Positions 37,268 to 49,485 are shown, counted from the first letter of the stretch. The stretch is 64,000 nt of DNA from Ambrosia x helenae (GCA_030844895.1 JAUTDX010001491.1:1-64000), one strand, 5' to 3'. Numbers and translations: made by a program. Notes: generated by a model not told the origin, from the letters alone.

Positions 37268-38030
37268 TCTCTTTTAGCTCTACCTGTATAGAAATAAAAA
37301 TTCACATATATGTATGCTCATCTTTCTGTTTGCTGAAACACCAAGTTCATGTCATCTATTTTGGATCCAGAAGCTGCAATTTGATTGCACGCCAACAGTT
37401 AGGGCATAGCACAGACTAAACACTCAAAATACAAGTGGTTACATAATTACCCTGTACATTAATAAACGAAGCTTGATGAATAGTTCAAATAATAGCTTTA
37501 AAAATAGATTGCTTTCTTGTTGGAACCGTATTATTTCTAATTTTGGTAACAAGAACAACAAATGGTGCCTTAAAACAATTAATTATTTGATTAGTTGTCA
37601 AAGTCTAAGACTCAGTAACCTAACAATGAACAAAAGCCCAAAAGTTAATGAACAGCTCATGAAGACGTTTTGAAAGTAAAAGACAATAGTTAACATATTA
37701 ACAAAACAAAAAAAAAACCTAAATCTGATAGAACCCTAATTGCAGCTTTATGCATCTTATTAATGAAACATTAATCATGAAAAGCATAAAACAATTGACA
37801 TGAAATGCTGTTATCCGTCAGCCTAGACGACGTTTCTTTCTTTCTTCCTCAAAACTGGAATGGAATGGATCTCCTCATTTGCTTCAAACCGAACCCTTTG
37901 TATATATCTCTACACTCCCTTTTTAACGCTCTATTCGCCAACCTATATATAAAAAAAGAGAGGGAAAAACTCTATTTTCCCTCCACTTCCTTCTGAATCA
38001 ATTTACCCCAAACTTATTTCCCTCTTTTTT

Positions 38031-39509
38031 TTTCTTTTCTTCTGCTCATTTCTCTCTTAAAAAAACAAACAAGGCATGAACCTTTTACAAAGTTTGTGGG
38101 TTCAGGTTTGGTTAAATGGGTTAAGATCTATTCAGGTCAAAATTGCCAACCTCTTTGGTTAAACGGTTTGCGTTTGGATTAACCCGACGAGTTGGTTGGT
38201 TAACCCGTTTAATCTATTTATACTATATTCTAGTTTTTTTACGGGTATTTTATACCATAATTGGAACTTAAAAATTTGGCATAAGATTTCACAATAAAGA
38301 TATAATTTTTTATATACATTTCTATTTTTCTTGTAAGGTTTTAAATTTAAAATAATATTTGAAGTCAAAAAACAAAAAACAAAAACAAAAATCGGGTCAA
38401 ACGGTTCGTTTTCGGGTCAACCCGCAGAATTTCATGTTGTCTTCAGATTCGTCTAAAATTTTCTAATCCAGGTTAGACCGCAAATACGACTCGTTTAACA
38501 ACCCTATTAGAACACCTTTTTTTTCTTTTCTTACATCTACTTCTCTCCCAAAAAAAAAAAAAACTAAACTCTCCAACATAAGCAAAATTTGACCCAACTC
38601 GTCCACCCAAGGTTGAAAGCAGAATTTCACGCACCAAGATTCAAAATCAAGACTTATAAAATCCTGAGCTCTAACTCAACACAATGGTACCATTAGACTA
38701 TAAGCCCAACGGTCTTAGTTTTGACCATTTAAGTCTTTCAACTTTTGTTTCATTCAGAATCATCATCCTTTTTAACTATAAAGTTATCTAGGTGTTAAAA
38801 ATATTTTGGTTTTCGAAAATTTGATATGTTTTTATAATTTACATTGTTTTGTGATTTGAAATTTAACCTATTTCTACGAATAGCATATGCCAAGTGAGAT
38901 AAGAATTCGTTTTGTTTTGAAACTTCTCAATGGGATCTCTTGAATACCCTTTTGGATTCGAGATCGTCTTTTTGTGATATGCAAATTGATTTTTAGAAAG
39001 TTATCTGTTTTCTTAATTAGCATAATTTTGTTTTGTGATTCTTCAAAAATGAAATTCTTGAATATCATTTTGAATATGGAATCAACTTTTCATGACCTGT
39101 TTTTATCACTAAAACTCGATGAATGCTAATACTATAAGGGGTGAAAACAAAAATTTTTAAATGACAAGACAAATATTTGCATATGGCGGCTTGTGATTGA
39201 CACTATCTTACGAGAAGTATCATATATGAGTGACACTGTCTTTGTTACTTGGTAGTTATAATTTACTCTAAAAGGATACTAATGAATATTGGGAGTTTAA
39301 CATCCATCAATACCCACTTTTAAATTAGGTTTTAACACCCGCTAACTAATCAACACTTCAAATCCTAGCATGACCGTCTCAATGACAAAAACTTGGACTA
39401 AACAAACAAAAACTAGTCTCCAATCTATCATCTTCCACTTTTTAGCCTCCACAAACATTTAGCAAGGACAGCTAAACTAAGAGAGATGAGACAGCCAATA
39501 CCAAGACCA
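38031..39509. other. Spacer between duplicated F-box units
   Basis: AT-rich with patches of CGGGTCAACCCG-type sequence that recur through this window (e.g. 8,050 and 50,400). At 38,636-38,715 (minus) there is a tRNA-like A box TAGTCTAATGG and a decayed B box, probably an old SINE. I see no gene. Confidence 0.4.
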
Positions 39510-40545
39510 CCATAGCCTTTTGATCAAGTTATGGAACTCAACGTGACCTGCCTAATCTTCCTATTAATCTCGTCAACGCCTCAAATAAACCTTTCCAGAA
39601 ATTCCAAAGCTTCAGTATCCACATACGAGGCTTTAAAACTAGCAAAATAGTAGAGTATCCCTAGTACCGACTTCATAAGTCTTGAGTACAAAAACAATTA
39701 AAGCTTTTCAACATAGTTCGATAGATAAGTATCATAACTAGAGATCTTACAAACCAAAAAATCATTTGAGTAACCAGCAAAAAAAGCATATCGTTGAAAA
39801 GCCAAGCCCATAAGCACAATAAATATAAAACTTCACCATCCCTAGTTGTCGCGGGTATAACTCTTGGCCCATTAAGAACCTGAAAACAAAACAAAACAAA
39901 ACACAAATCGGTTGCGATTTGAAATATTGAGACCGCAATGAAAATCAACAGATGCCATATGGAGTTCACGGCCGCCCATTGAACAGCGGGTCGTAGGGAC
40001 TTTTAAAAGAGACATCAGTCCTCACAGATCGCTACTTAGGGGTGGATGGGCCAGGATTGGGTTTAATATTCTTTTTTTTATTTATTTATTTTTGAAGTCA
40101 TTAAAAATGTTGTTTACATATTTTATACACTTTTGAATTTTTATAAAAAAATTATTAATACTATATAAATATTTTTAAATTTAGTAAACTTATAAATTTA
40201 TAAATATTTTTAATTTTTAGCTTTAATAATATTGAGTTTTATATGAATGTTTATAACTTTTTTAGGATTTTTATTACTTTCCGTCCACTGTCATAAGCTT
40301 TGGAAAGCTTAATACAAAAGTAGAAAACTTGAGGGCTTATTTGGAAAGTATCAAAAACTTAAAGTTTAAGTGCTGTAGGTGGGATTTGAACTTGCCCCAC
40401 CTGCAAATCAGGCAATTCAACTTTTTGTTCCATTTATATACTTCTCTTTTTATTAATCAAATATTTAAAGGTTTGCAAATTGCTATAAAGGAGAATGAAC
40501 ATAATACAAGTAATGGAAATCATCATATCAAGAACTTACTATTTG

Positions 40546-42845
40546 TCATGAAGACGGTTGCGATGACGTAGCAGGTTCATTAACCATCTTATCACATCGG
40601 ATCATCCAATCCTTCATATGGTTTATAATGGTTTGGATCTCTGCACACAAACCAGAAAGCCTTGCTTGCAGCTTATCCTGATGGGGTGTAGGCACCTTTT
40701 CCAATAATGCATTAATACTCGGAAACACTGACATTGCGTCTTCCAGATCATCCAGCGCCGTTGCCATTGGTGCCTTGTCTTGCTCTATATCAGTCATGTA
40801 AGTTTCAGTAATTTTTTTCAACTTGTCTTGCAATTGTGTCATAAGGTTCCGTGCTGATATAACATTCTTCACAGCTCTAATCTCCTACATGGTTTACATG
40901 GATCATATAATATGCAGGAAACATATATTAAATGCTCTTCCTAGTATAAATTGACGGTTCACTTTACAAATTTAGCGCATAGGTTCTACTTGAATAAGAA
41001 CACTGGGTAATCAAAGCAATAAGTAGAATGTATGGAAGACAAAGGTATACTTTATGGAGTAAGTACCTCATGTGAAACCATTGTAAAGGTGGCACCTGGA
41101 GAACTATTAAGCAAATAGTTTCTAACTTCAGTAGACATGGTTACTTTTGATTGCATTAGCTTCTTTCTACTTACTCTTGGTAGTGTTAGCTCGTCCGGAG
41201 TATAAGCTGGATAAATCTTTAAACTCTTTAAGTTGGCAAATGGAGAAGGTTGTTGTGCGATTAGTTCTACGGATGAAGATAGAAGCTGAAAACATACCAA
41301 AAATAATGCAATCTAAAAATCATACGTAAAGAAAAATTAACCTTAATCGTACCAATATTTTTTTATTGTTTTTCGTAATCACTACTATTCACTAGAGTAT
41401 TTAAATTAACAGCTTGGTTTTAAAAAGTGAAAAGCGCACAAAAGTGACAATGTCTAAAACCAAGGCACGAAGCGCCAAGCGCCAAAAGGGCACCGCTTTT
41501 CGTTCCCGGGGCGCAAATAATTATAGAACTTTTTATATATTTCCTATAAGTTTCTAGAATCATTTACCCAATATTATGAGACAAGTAAGCTTTATATATA
41601 TGTTTTACTATGGAATTGCATACATGTACAGCATGAAAGTCATGTTGTACAACAAGCTAATGCACAATAATGCAAAAAATATATGTGGCGCGAGCCTCAG
41701 GGTTAATGTTTTGCCAAGAAATTGTGCCACTCGTGGGCTTTTTGAAAAAACGAGCACCTTAAGCGACCAAAAGCGCAGGGGCTTGAGCCTTGTTGAGCTT
41801 TGAGGCTAAGGGCGCTTTTTTAAACCAAGATTAACAGATGAAAAACTTTGTTAGATGTGAATGATAACACTAAGGACCAATATCAACATACCTTGATAAG
41901 TTCCGAGTTAAGGGTAAGAAATTGGACACTACGAAGTTGTTGAAGCATACAAACAATTTTATGAGCAGTTGCCTTTCCTTCAGATGAAGAACATTGAAGG
42001 CATATATTCACCTTCTCCAAAAGTAGAAGGTTGGCAGGAAGGTCCAAAGGACCATAGAAATCTTTATACTGCAATGAAGAAAGGTTGGGTGCGGAAATCA
42101 GATGTATCCCAGAACAATATTTTATAGCGAGATTCTTGAGTTGAGGTGTATCCACATTGACACCATTACAACGATCTTCAAGTGTTAGACTAGATAGTCC
42201 AGCATGACATATATTGAAACTATTCAGGCCCACCAGTCTACAGTCCCTTAAGGTGAGATTCTTTAAGTTTGTAAAGTTGGAGAAAAACCCAACACGCTTG
42301 TCAGTACTATCATCATTTAATGTAACACAATGGAGATTCAATGTTGTTAAAGCTTGTAGCTCCCAAGTAGGTGGGGTTATTATGCTATATTGGTAAATAC
42401 ACCCGTCTAAAGCGAGATGCCCGAGAGACTGAGAACAAAAGAGAGAAAGAGGGAACTCGGTCTTCTTTCCAGGTAAGCAAGAAACATCCATTTGTTGGAC
42501 ATTATGGGAGGATGCATACTCCAAAATCTTTTTGACAAACACCTGGCTAACCTTTCCACGAAAATGGAGCTTGACAGAAGACACGTCTATTTGATTATTT
42601 CGGTTAGCCAGAACATGTTTAACAAACTTGGCGAACTGGAGCAACGTACGAGAATATCCATATGATGAGAAATTGAGACAATGCAGTGCAGTCCAGGTAT
42701 GTCTCCATCTAGATGACAAAACACTTGTTTGGATGGCCTCTCTAATGTCAAGAAAAGAGAGGATTTTATGGATAAGATCATCTGGCAAGTTGCTTAGCCT
42801 ATCACCTTCTACATTCATTCTAATTTTAACACGCCCGGAATCCAT
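40546..42845 (-). CDS. F-box/LRR-repeat protein, copy B
   Basis: Exons 42,845-41,892, 41,285-41,067 and 40,884-40,546 encode 503 residues, collinear with copy A. The F-box is nearly identical (DRLSNLPDDLIHKILSFLDI). Differences concentrate in the LRR surface and in the last exon, where copy B lacks a few codons around TALDDLEDAMSVFPSINA. The frame is intact. The upstream UTR intron site and the promoter tract are shared, so both copies may be expressed. The function is as for copy A: substrate receptor of an SCF complex, target unknown. Confidence 0.85.
41413..41829. mobile_element. hAT-type MITE, 417 bp, in intron 1 of copy B
   Basis: Terminal inverted repeats CTTGGTTTTAAAAAGTG and CTTGGTTTAAAAAAGCG (reverse-complemented right end). 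A perfect 8-bp duplication ATTAACAG flanks it (41,405-41,412 and 41,830-41,837). Copy A keeps the empty site (AAATTAATAGATG at about 36,254-36,266). The interior is rich in AAGCGCC-type motifs. Confidence 0.92.
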
Positions 42846-43680
42846 TCTCTCCTAACTCTATCTGTATAGAAATAAGAATTCACATATATGCCCGTCTTTC
42901 GGTTGCTTTTGTAGCTCTGTTCGTTAAACCAGCAAGTTCATGTCATCTTTTTTCGGATCCAGAAGCTGCAATTTGATTGCAGCGCAACAGTTAGGTCACA
43001 GAACATACTAAACACTCAAGATACAAGTGGTTACATAATTCAAATAATAGCTTTAAAATGGATTACTTTCTGCTTGGAACCATATTATTTATAATTTTGG
43101 TATTAAGAATAACAATTAAAAGCATCGTTAACCGGAATTACAGTAGTGAAAGAAATTAAGCAAAGACTATTAGAACAATCGACTATGGTTTGAAAATATT
43201 GCAGCAATATTAGACTACATTTAATTATTATTTGATTAGGTTATCAAAGTGTAACAAGCAGTAGACAATGAACAGTTCATGATGATTCCGTGTAGATATG
43301 CAAGTTTCGTCATCAATCATAAATTAAACCAAAAAACCCTAAACCTGGTAGAACCCTAATTGCCATTTCTTAGCAGAAATGGGACCAAATTAGGTTGAAT
43401 TGAACATTAATCATCAAACGTTTTAGAAGAAATGAAACATAGGTACTACCTTTTGTTCGATCCGTCAGCCTGCACGTTTGTTTTCTTTCTTCCTCAAAAC
43501 CGATCGAAGATCTCCTCTTCAAACCGTCATCATTTGCTGCCTTAACGCTGTCTATATCTCTACAATCACTCCCTTTTACGCGCCAAGGTATGGAAATAAG
43601 AGAGGGAAAAAAAAACTCTATTTTCCCTCCTATTTAGCCCAAACTTCCTTTCCATTTTTTCTTCTTCTTTTCAATTCTCA

Positions 43681-44640
43681 AAAAATAATAATTAGTGTTT
43701 TAGGCACCCGCGCTTTGCTGCTGTAGGCGTCTGTTATGTTGAATTTCTGGTGAACTTTAATAATAGGTAACTGTTTTTTATACTCGTAATTGTCGGCGCA
43801 TTGTCGCGGCACGTGGTTACACCTTTGTGTTCTTGCAGGACCCTGTTTGAACTCCGTACGTTTCGAAGTAAAAAACGAATATGGTATCGATGCCAATATT
43901 AAGATTGTACTGGCTCGGTTCACGACAAAATAAAATCTCACTATATAGTACCGAACCGGTACATAAACTGGATAGATTGGCGGACCTATTACATATATAG
44001 TGTGGAGAGTCAAGAATTAAAACTGTTATTTGTATTGACACTACATTTTGTATCTAAGTGGCTAATGATTAAAATTGTCATATGTTCAAATGGTTTGGAA
44101 GTATTGGCGGACCTATTACATATATAGTGTGTAGGGTCAACCATCTAGCGATTTATTGATTTTTGTATGTAATGTATATGACCGTTTTTTTGACCAACTT
44201 TCGAGATTTTTTAACCTAATAAGAGAAGATAAATCTATACATGTTTAATTCAATCCAGTTTCGTGTTCCTACCCTTAAATCCTATCATAAATTGGATAGA
44301 TTGGCCCGATTCGAGAGGGGCGATGTCTCCAAATTACATAACAAGTTTGATAATAAAAACAAGAACAATGAAAAGTAAAAACTAAGAGGGTAGATAAACA
44401 AAGGGGATGATAACTCCTCTGACTTTCTAACTTCATTAGTTAATGGGATTTAATATCGCTCCCCACCTTTCCAGTTTCCAGCTACTATCATCTTGTCCTA
44501 GCGGGTCGACCCATCACCCATGACCCGAAAAACATAATTAAATAAACTCAGCTCACTTGACTTCGATTTGACCCGATTTCATTTTCTTGAATAAACCTTG
44601 AGATTCGTATCATACATGCTCTAGTAAATAGTGGTTATGT
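43681..44640. other. Intergenic DNA with a direct repeat
   Basis: ATTGGCGGACCTATTACATA and the following ATATAGTGTG occur at about 43,976 and 44,104, probably ends of decayed hAT-like elements. Otherwise I see nothing. Confidence 0.45.
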
Positions 44641-44649
44641 ATCTCCTCA

Positions 44650-45660
44650 TTTTCACAAGAAGCCGCAGACAAAAAGACAAGCCACAAGTACCATACTACC
44701 ATGCAGAGTCCTAAGGTTAGTTCTCATTGTGATTATTGTTTTTTGCTCTCTTTTGAGAATGCATAATATATAATTACACAAGACTTTCATCTTTATAAAA
44801 TTAGGGCTTTTTGGTCTTTGGATCTTTAAATGCAATCATGAATCATCATTGTTAAGTGGAACATCGAAGTAGGGCTGCCAACAAGTTGGTCAAGCTTGGG
44901 TTTACTGGCTTGAATCTTATTGCTAAGTGACTTTTTTTCCCAATGATATCAGTAGATCTTTACATCCCCTAGGTTAGTTTTGTTTCCCTCCAATATAAAG
45001 TTACAATGAGATAGGATTGCAGGAAGCCTAGAAAAACATTTAATTATCTTTTGGTAATCCTCATAAACTGAATGGGTCATGGAGATGAATTGTGTAACTT
45101 GCTGTAAGTCACTGACACTCACATTTCCACATGACATTGAAAGTTCACTCCAAGGTTATGCGTATATAACCTTGGTTTTAGAAGGCGCTTGGCCGAGGCA
45201 CTTAGGCTATCGAAACTGATGTGTGAGGTACACGATGCGCCTGATATTAAAAAATACTTATAAATTAAATATACATGAAAATTTAATAAGAATTCACAAA
45301 ACAATACATTGCAAATTAAAAAAAAAGAACCATTCCACAAAATTAATAATAAAAACCTTTGTTAATTAGCAATGAGAATCATCCAACTTATTTGAGATTT
45401 ACATAGGCCCAAAGGAACTTTCATTCATTTCTTGTATTTCTATACTTAACAGCTGTAAAACGTCATTTTCTGTTTATTGTACTATGAAATTTGGCACTCA
45501 CTTGGTTCAGTTTTCAGGTCAAGGCAAATAGGTATGTCGTAGCATTGCATGCCATTCTGAGTCCCTGTGAAAATGCCAATGCCTGTACCAGTTCAAGTGC
45601 CTGTATATGATGGTGTGGTAGTGGACAAAGATTTTGATTAGAAACCCACACCTTTGGTTT
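44650..45660 (+). pseudogene. Second FBA-type F-box remnant (C-terminal pieces only)
   Basis: AGAGTCCTAAGG at 44,704 and the piece at 45,520-45,640 (MPMPVPVQVPVYDGVVVDKD, then stop) resemble the C-terminal exons of the remnant at 33,345-34,175. No F-box or FBA core is left. A CTTGGTTTTAGAAGGCGCTT end at about 45,171 suggests that a MITE related to the 41,413 element inserted between the pieces. Confidence 0.45.
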
Positions 45661-45789
45661 TAAGTGTTCTGTGTTTGTAGGTTTTCAAGTTGTGTTCTAA
45701 AGATCGTTACTTTGTTGAAGTCTTACCTGTTTTGATAGATCGCGTCAAATGTGCTTTTAAAGGTTGTGACTTTGTTGGATTTTTCTCGC

Positions 45790-46020
45790 GTGTTTGTTTG
45801 ATGGTATACTTTCTTGAGTTTATAAAGTGTAAAGATGCAAACATGTGAACTAATCCTGGAAAAATGGGCGGGTGCTGTAACGGTAACTGGTCAAACCAGG
45901 TTTGGATTTTAACAAGGTGTTTTGAAAGATCAATTTGGTTTGGGTCAAAACAGACTCAGAAATTTTGATTGTTTTATTTGATGGTGTATTTTCTTGAGTT
46001 TATAGGGTGTAAAGATGCAA
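45790..46020. repeat. Direct repeat of about 50 bp
   Basis: TTTGATGGTATACTTTCTTG with GAGTTTATAAAGTGTAAAGA at about 45,796 returns as TTTGATGGTGTATTTTCTTG with GAGTTTATAGGGTGTAAAGA at about 45,978. This is a simple local duplication near the 3' end of the proton channel gene. Confidence 0.65.
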
Positions 46021-46157
46021 ACCTATATATAAATTTAGATATATTACTTCACTATATTCTACAATATATATGACAAATCTATACAACTGTATGCGCATAA
46101 GTATGTGGGCTCATTTGATAATTATTAGTTTATTACTAATAATACTTGGGAAAGCAT

Positions 46158-46841
46158 CTATGCTCGTTCATCAAGTTGTTCTTGCAGTTGTTCTATAATC
46201 CTGTTGAGTTTTTCATTTTCTTCTTGAAGCAACTCGAACTGACACAGTATACTTGTTATCTGTGCTTCAATAGCTTCATCACTCAGCTCATAAACGCTCT
46301 CAACAACCCTCAAAACTCGCCACAAGCTCACCACAACAATCAGCCCGACTCCAACCCGTTCCAACAAAATTTCAGACAGCAATGCACCAATCAAAACGAC
46401 GCCATCAGCGACCAACCCAGGTCGCTTGAAAAACGAACTACCACACCCAACTACTAGTGCCACGCTTTTGGTAGCAAGAATAACCAGGATTCCAATTCCT
46501 ATCCAGTGGTACCAAAGATCTACCTTCTTGCTAATTCTCTTGCTCGCGGGACAAGAAACAATAGTTTTTGAGAGTTCAATAACTACCATAACAAGATCAG
46601 CGACGAGCAACACAATGGCGATAATATGAACCGGGGTTGATTCTAGGAAACCTGTTAAGTGGTTTCTCCAAGGAGGTTTGTTGTTGGAAGTCTGTTTGGT
46701 TGATCCTGAGAAGAATTCCCATTTTTGGCGTCTTTTGCAAGACTTGATTAGATTTTGGATGGATACGTTGATCGATTCGGTTAATATTACTGCTGTCACG
46801 GGCGGTTGCGATTGGTTGTGTTGGATTTGAGATGAATCCAT
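46158..46841 (-). CDS. HV1: Voltage-gated proton channel Hv1
   Basis: A single exon of 227 residues, the usual size for plant Hv1. The family is a voltage-sensor domain that conducts H+ itself. Segments are S1 about 71-89 (IIAIVLLVADLVMVVIEL, with Asp 82 where the selectivity Asp is expected), S2 about 109-132, S3 about 143-159 (VADGVVLIG, Asp 146) and S4 about 164-181 (SLWRVLRVV, Arg 175 and 178). A C-terminal helix follows (about 188-225, LLQEENEKLNRIIEQL) that should form the dimer coiled coil. In animals S4 reads RxWRxxR. Here the first position is Ser 172, leaving two arginines. The channel would act in a membrane as a proton exit path; the compartment is not visible. No signal peptide is seen. 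Confidence 0.85.
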   Translation of the reverse strand: MDSSQIQHNQSQPPVTAVILTESINVSIQNLIKSCKRRQKWEFFSGSTKQTSNNKPPWRNHLTGFLESTPVHIIAIVLLVADLVMVVIELSKTIVSCPASKRISKKVDLWYHWIGIGILVILATKSVALVVGCGSSFFKRPGLVADGVVLIGALLSEILLERVGVGLIVVVSLWRVLRVVESVYELSDEAIEAQITSILCQFELLQEENEKLNRIIEQLQEQLDERA

Positions 46842-47491
46842 GGGTGGAAATATGTGTGTGACAATGGTGGTAAAATGGTAGGAGGTTGTGGTTGTTATTT
46901 GTATGGAAAGTTTGATATTATGTTTAGCTTATAAGCCTTGATTTACTAAGTAACGAGATTGGCCTTTGAAGTCAAGTTGAAATATTGTTGTCATGGATTC
47001 GTCACTCGTGGATGACAATCACATCTACTAACTCATCTAACCATCTTCACTCATCCTTCGTTCATTCATACTTGTAAAATTGCTTTATTAAAATTTTGTT
47101 TATAATGTACTTATACTCTATGAGTTTTATTTTCACATGTTTACGACTCTTTAGTCTTACATTAAATTTAAATATCAGGGGCATAAGGGAGCCGAATTTG
47201 ATATTAAAAAGCTCGTTTAGAGTTAATGGCTAAAATCATCCCTAAAGTTTGGCCTCTTTTGCTACATCAGTCCAAAATCAAAACTTTTTACATCTGGGTC
47301 CTTCTGTTTAACATTTTGTTGCCAAATTCGTCCCTGACACTAAACCCAGTTAACTATTCTCGTTAACTATGAGGGTATTTTGTCTTTTTAGCTGCCCCTT
47401 AACAGAGTTAAACCCAATTTAAACTTAAATAACTCGATCCAGTTAACTATTGTCGTAACAGAGTTATTCATACCGCACACATGTGATAAAT
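46842..47491. other. Upstream region of the proton channel gene
   Basis: Holds the minus-strand promoter of HV1 by position, with no element I can fix. The rest is AT-rich and without a gene. Confidence 0.35.
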
Positions 47492-47505
47492 ATTTACTAA
47501 AAGTT

Positions 47506-49485
47506 TTTTTTTTGAACGGCAAATTACTTTTATTCATCACCCAAAATTAACAATACATTGTACAAGTGAGAAACTAACACAATGTAAGCCACCCAACACA
47601 CCATCCTGAATATACAACTATTACATCGTATATTTTCTACCCGTATCCCATACCTTTTACATTCCTCACCCCTTAGACCACCTCATCCCCATCACTACTG
47701 GCTTGGGCTTCTCATACGCCTGGTCCGCTTCCTAGACATTGTTACGCCATTTTGGCCCACTCCCCCCATTGAGCCAAAGAAATAAATTTGTCCTTTCTTA
47801 GTAGCCTCTGATAAGCCCACCTCCCTAAATCCTCTATCTTCATTAAATTTTTTTGTCGAAACTTGTTCCACCCCTTTGTCCTGCATACTATTATTATCAT
47901 TATGGAAAAAGTTCTTAGCTGGCCCACCCTCACTATTATTATCCCCAACATTTAAACTTCCAATAAAATTGGTATCCTCCCTGATGTTGATCGTGCAATT
48001 ATTATTATCATTATGTGGAGTATTAATGTGAATACTAATAATATCATTATGGAAAAGATTGTTAGCTGGCCCACCCTCACTATTGTTATCCCCAACATTT
48101 GGACAACCAATAAGATTGGCCTCCTCCTCCATATTGAGCCTGCATGCCTCCTCTTTCCCCATGCCATTATTGTTGTCACCCAAATCCCCATGCAAGGGCT
48201 TTTCGGTTCCCTCCTGCTCCATCGAGTTACCAACTTCCGGCGTCGGACTTATCGCCGGAATGTCCATCGGAGAGGCTTGTACATCGTCCCCCACTATTTC
48301 CCCTTCCTCATGTTCCTCCTCATAGCCGGTCACCGCCTGAGTATGACTCGGACCCACATTAACTGGTTTCTCCACATTACCGTTATCAGAGCTGAGACCC
48401 CCTACGTTGTTTTTGGACGGCTCCGCTTTTGCCCGGACAAAATCCGGACACCAAGACTCCTTCATCTCTTCCACCCATATTCTAATTCTTTCTCTACGCC
48501 AACGGAGCTCCACCCCACCGGAAATTCTTTTACCATCTTTAACCAGCACAGCAACATTCTCGAAGGAGAAGTTACCGTCACGCTCGCTAGCTTGAGACCC
48601 ATGAATCACAGTCCCAAATGAACTAGCAATCCGATCAATGACTTCTTTATCCCACAAGTGGACGGGAACTCCCGACACTTTCAGCCAAGCCACTCTTTCG
48701 AACGGAACAGTTTTTTCATCCCACCAGACCAAACTGTTGAACCAGTTCTTCCACTCTTCAGCCCTATCGTTCAGGAACTCCCTGGCCAAAGATGAGGTCA
48801 TAAACGTCAGTAAGATCTTCATACCAGCCACGTATTTTACCGTCACATCCTTCAGTTTGGAGGCAAGAAGAAAATCCTCCATCCTGCACAAACGGGTCAC
48901 ATCCTTCACCTCTCCTAACAACGAGCATCTGCCCAACACGTATTGAATCTGGTATATCTTGTTTGGAATGGTAACAATATTCAGCTTGGAGCATTCTTGT
49001 ATAGGAGGAAAATGATTATCATCACCCCAGACCGGCTGCTTCCCTTTATCCTTGGACATACACTCAGCTGCCCTCGAGTCATGATGAACAGGCACCTCCA
49101 CCCTTCGGTTTTCATGTGGCCTTGTAGCTTCTTCTTTCATAAACTTAGCAACGTTTGCATGGATGTTCCAGTCCCTACACGAACTCTGGCAAGAGCTTTA
49201 GCCATCTCCTCAGCATCTTTCACCCCATCGAATCTGATAAACGCGAAAAATTTTCCGGCCTTGTCTCTTCTCCTTGGTAGATATGCATCCGACATCTTTC
49301 CGCATACCCGAAACTCCCTCCATAACATTCCAAGAGAGCAATTACTAGGAAGGTTGGAAATATAGAATGTAGTCGTCTCCTCATGTTGATTAGGTTGCTG
49401 TTGAGGTCTTCTAGTTCGCCGACGTTGAGTCTCCCAGTCGCCCATGTTGAAACTACATTTACTACCTTGATGTAAATAAGATCAC
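47506..49485 (-). mobile_element. ORF1-only (half) LINE with 14-bp target duplication
   Basis: A perfect direct repeat ATTTACTAAAAGTT (47,492-47,505 and 49,486-49,499) bounds 1,980 bp. Read minus, the element starts about 40 bp before ORF1 and ends in an A run just inside the left repeat, as expected from target-primed insertion. It contains an L1-type ORF1 and a short 3' part but no endonuclease or reverse transcriptase. A truncated L1 would keep its 3' ORF2 and lose its 5' end. Here the opposite is seen, so it is an internally deleted or inherently ORF1-only element. Confidence 0.85.
47695..49445 (-). pseudogene. L1-type LINE ORF1 (RRM plus DUF4283-like), one frameshift
   Basis: The first frame (49,445-49,137) holds an RNA-recognition motif: FYISNLPSNCSLGMLWREF (RNP2-like) and GKFFAFIRFDGVKDAEEM (RNP1-like). 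The second frame (49,140-47,695, 481 codons) has the central domain of plant LINE ORF1 proteins (PFERVAWLKVSGVPVHLWDK, GKRISGGVELRWRRERI), then an acidic Asn-rich tail with repeated GDNNSEGGPA. The frames overlap by four bases (ATGA). Shifting the end of the first frame by one base gives a continuous WNIHANVAKF, so a single lost base near 49,178 is likely. The protein would coat LINE RNA. Confidence 0.8.

Larger units (their letters stand above)
34480..38030. repeat. Left unit of a tandem segmental duplication
   Basis: About 3.5 kb carrying an F-box/LRR gene, its promoter and its 3' region is paralogous to 39,510-43,680. Similarity is high in exons and still clear in the upstream tract (AAAACTCTATTTTCCCTCC at about 37,966) and in the downstream tract (CCTTTCCAGAAATTCCA at about 34,553). 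Unit-specific transposon insertions separate the copies. Confidence 0.85.
39510..43680. repeat. Right unit of a tandem segmental duplication
   Basis: Paralogue of 34,480-38,030, including exons, introns, promoter tract and the downstream exon-like block. It differs by a 417-bp MITE in intron 1 and by lacking the short LINE insert of intron 2. Confidence 0.85.

Noticed and set aside
45119..45340. Minus-strand ORF of 73 codons
   Set aside because: It overlaps a MITE-like CTTGGTTTTAGAAGGCGC end and AT-rich DNA. It is a chance frame.
48013..48621. Plus-strand ORF of 202 codons
   Set aside because: It lies antisense to the LINE ORF1 frame, which has domain matches. It is a shadow.
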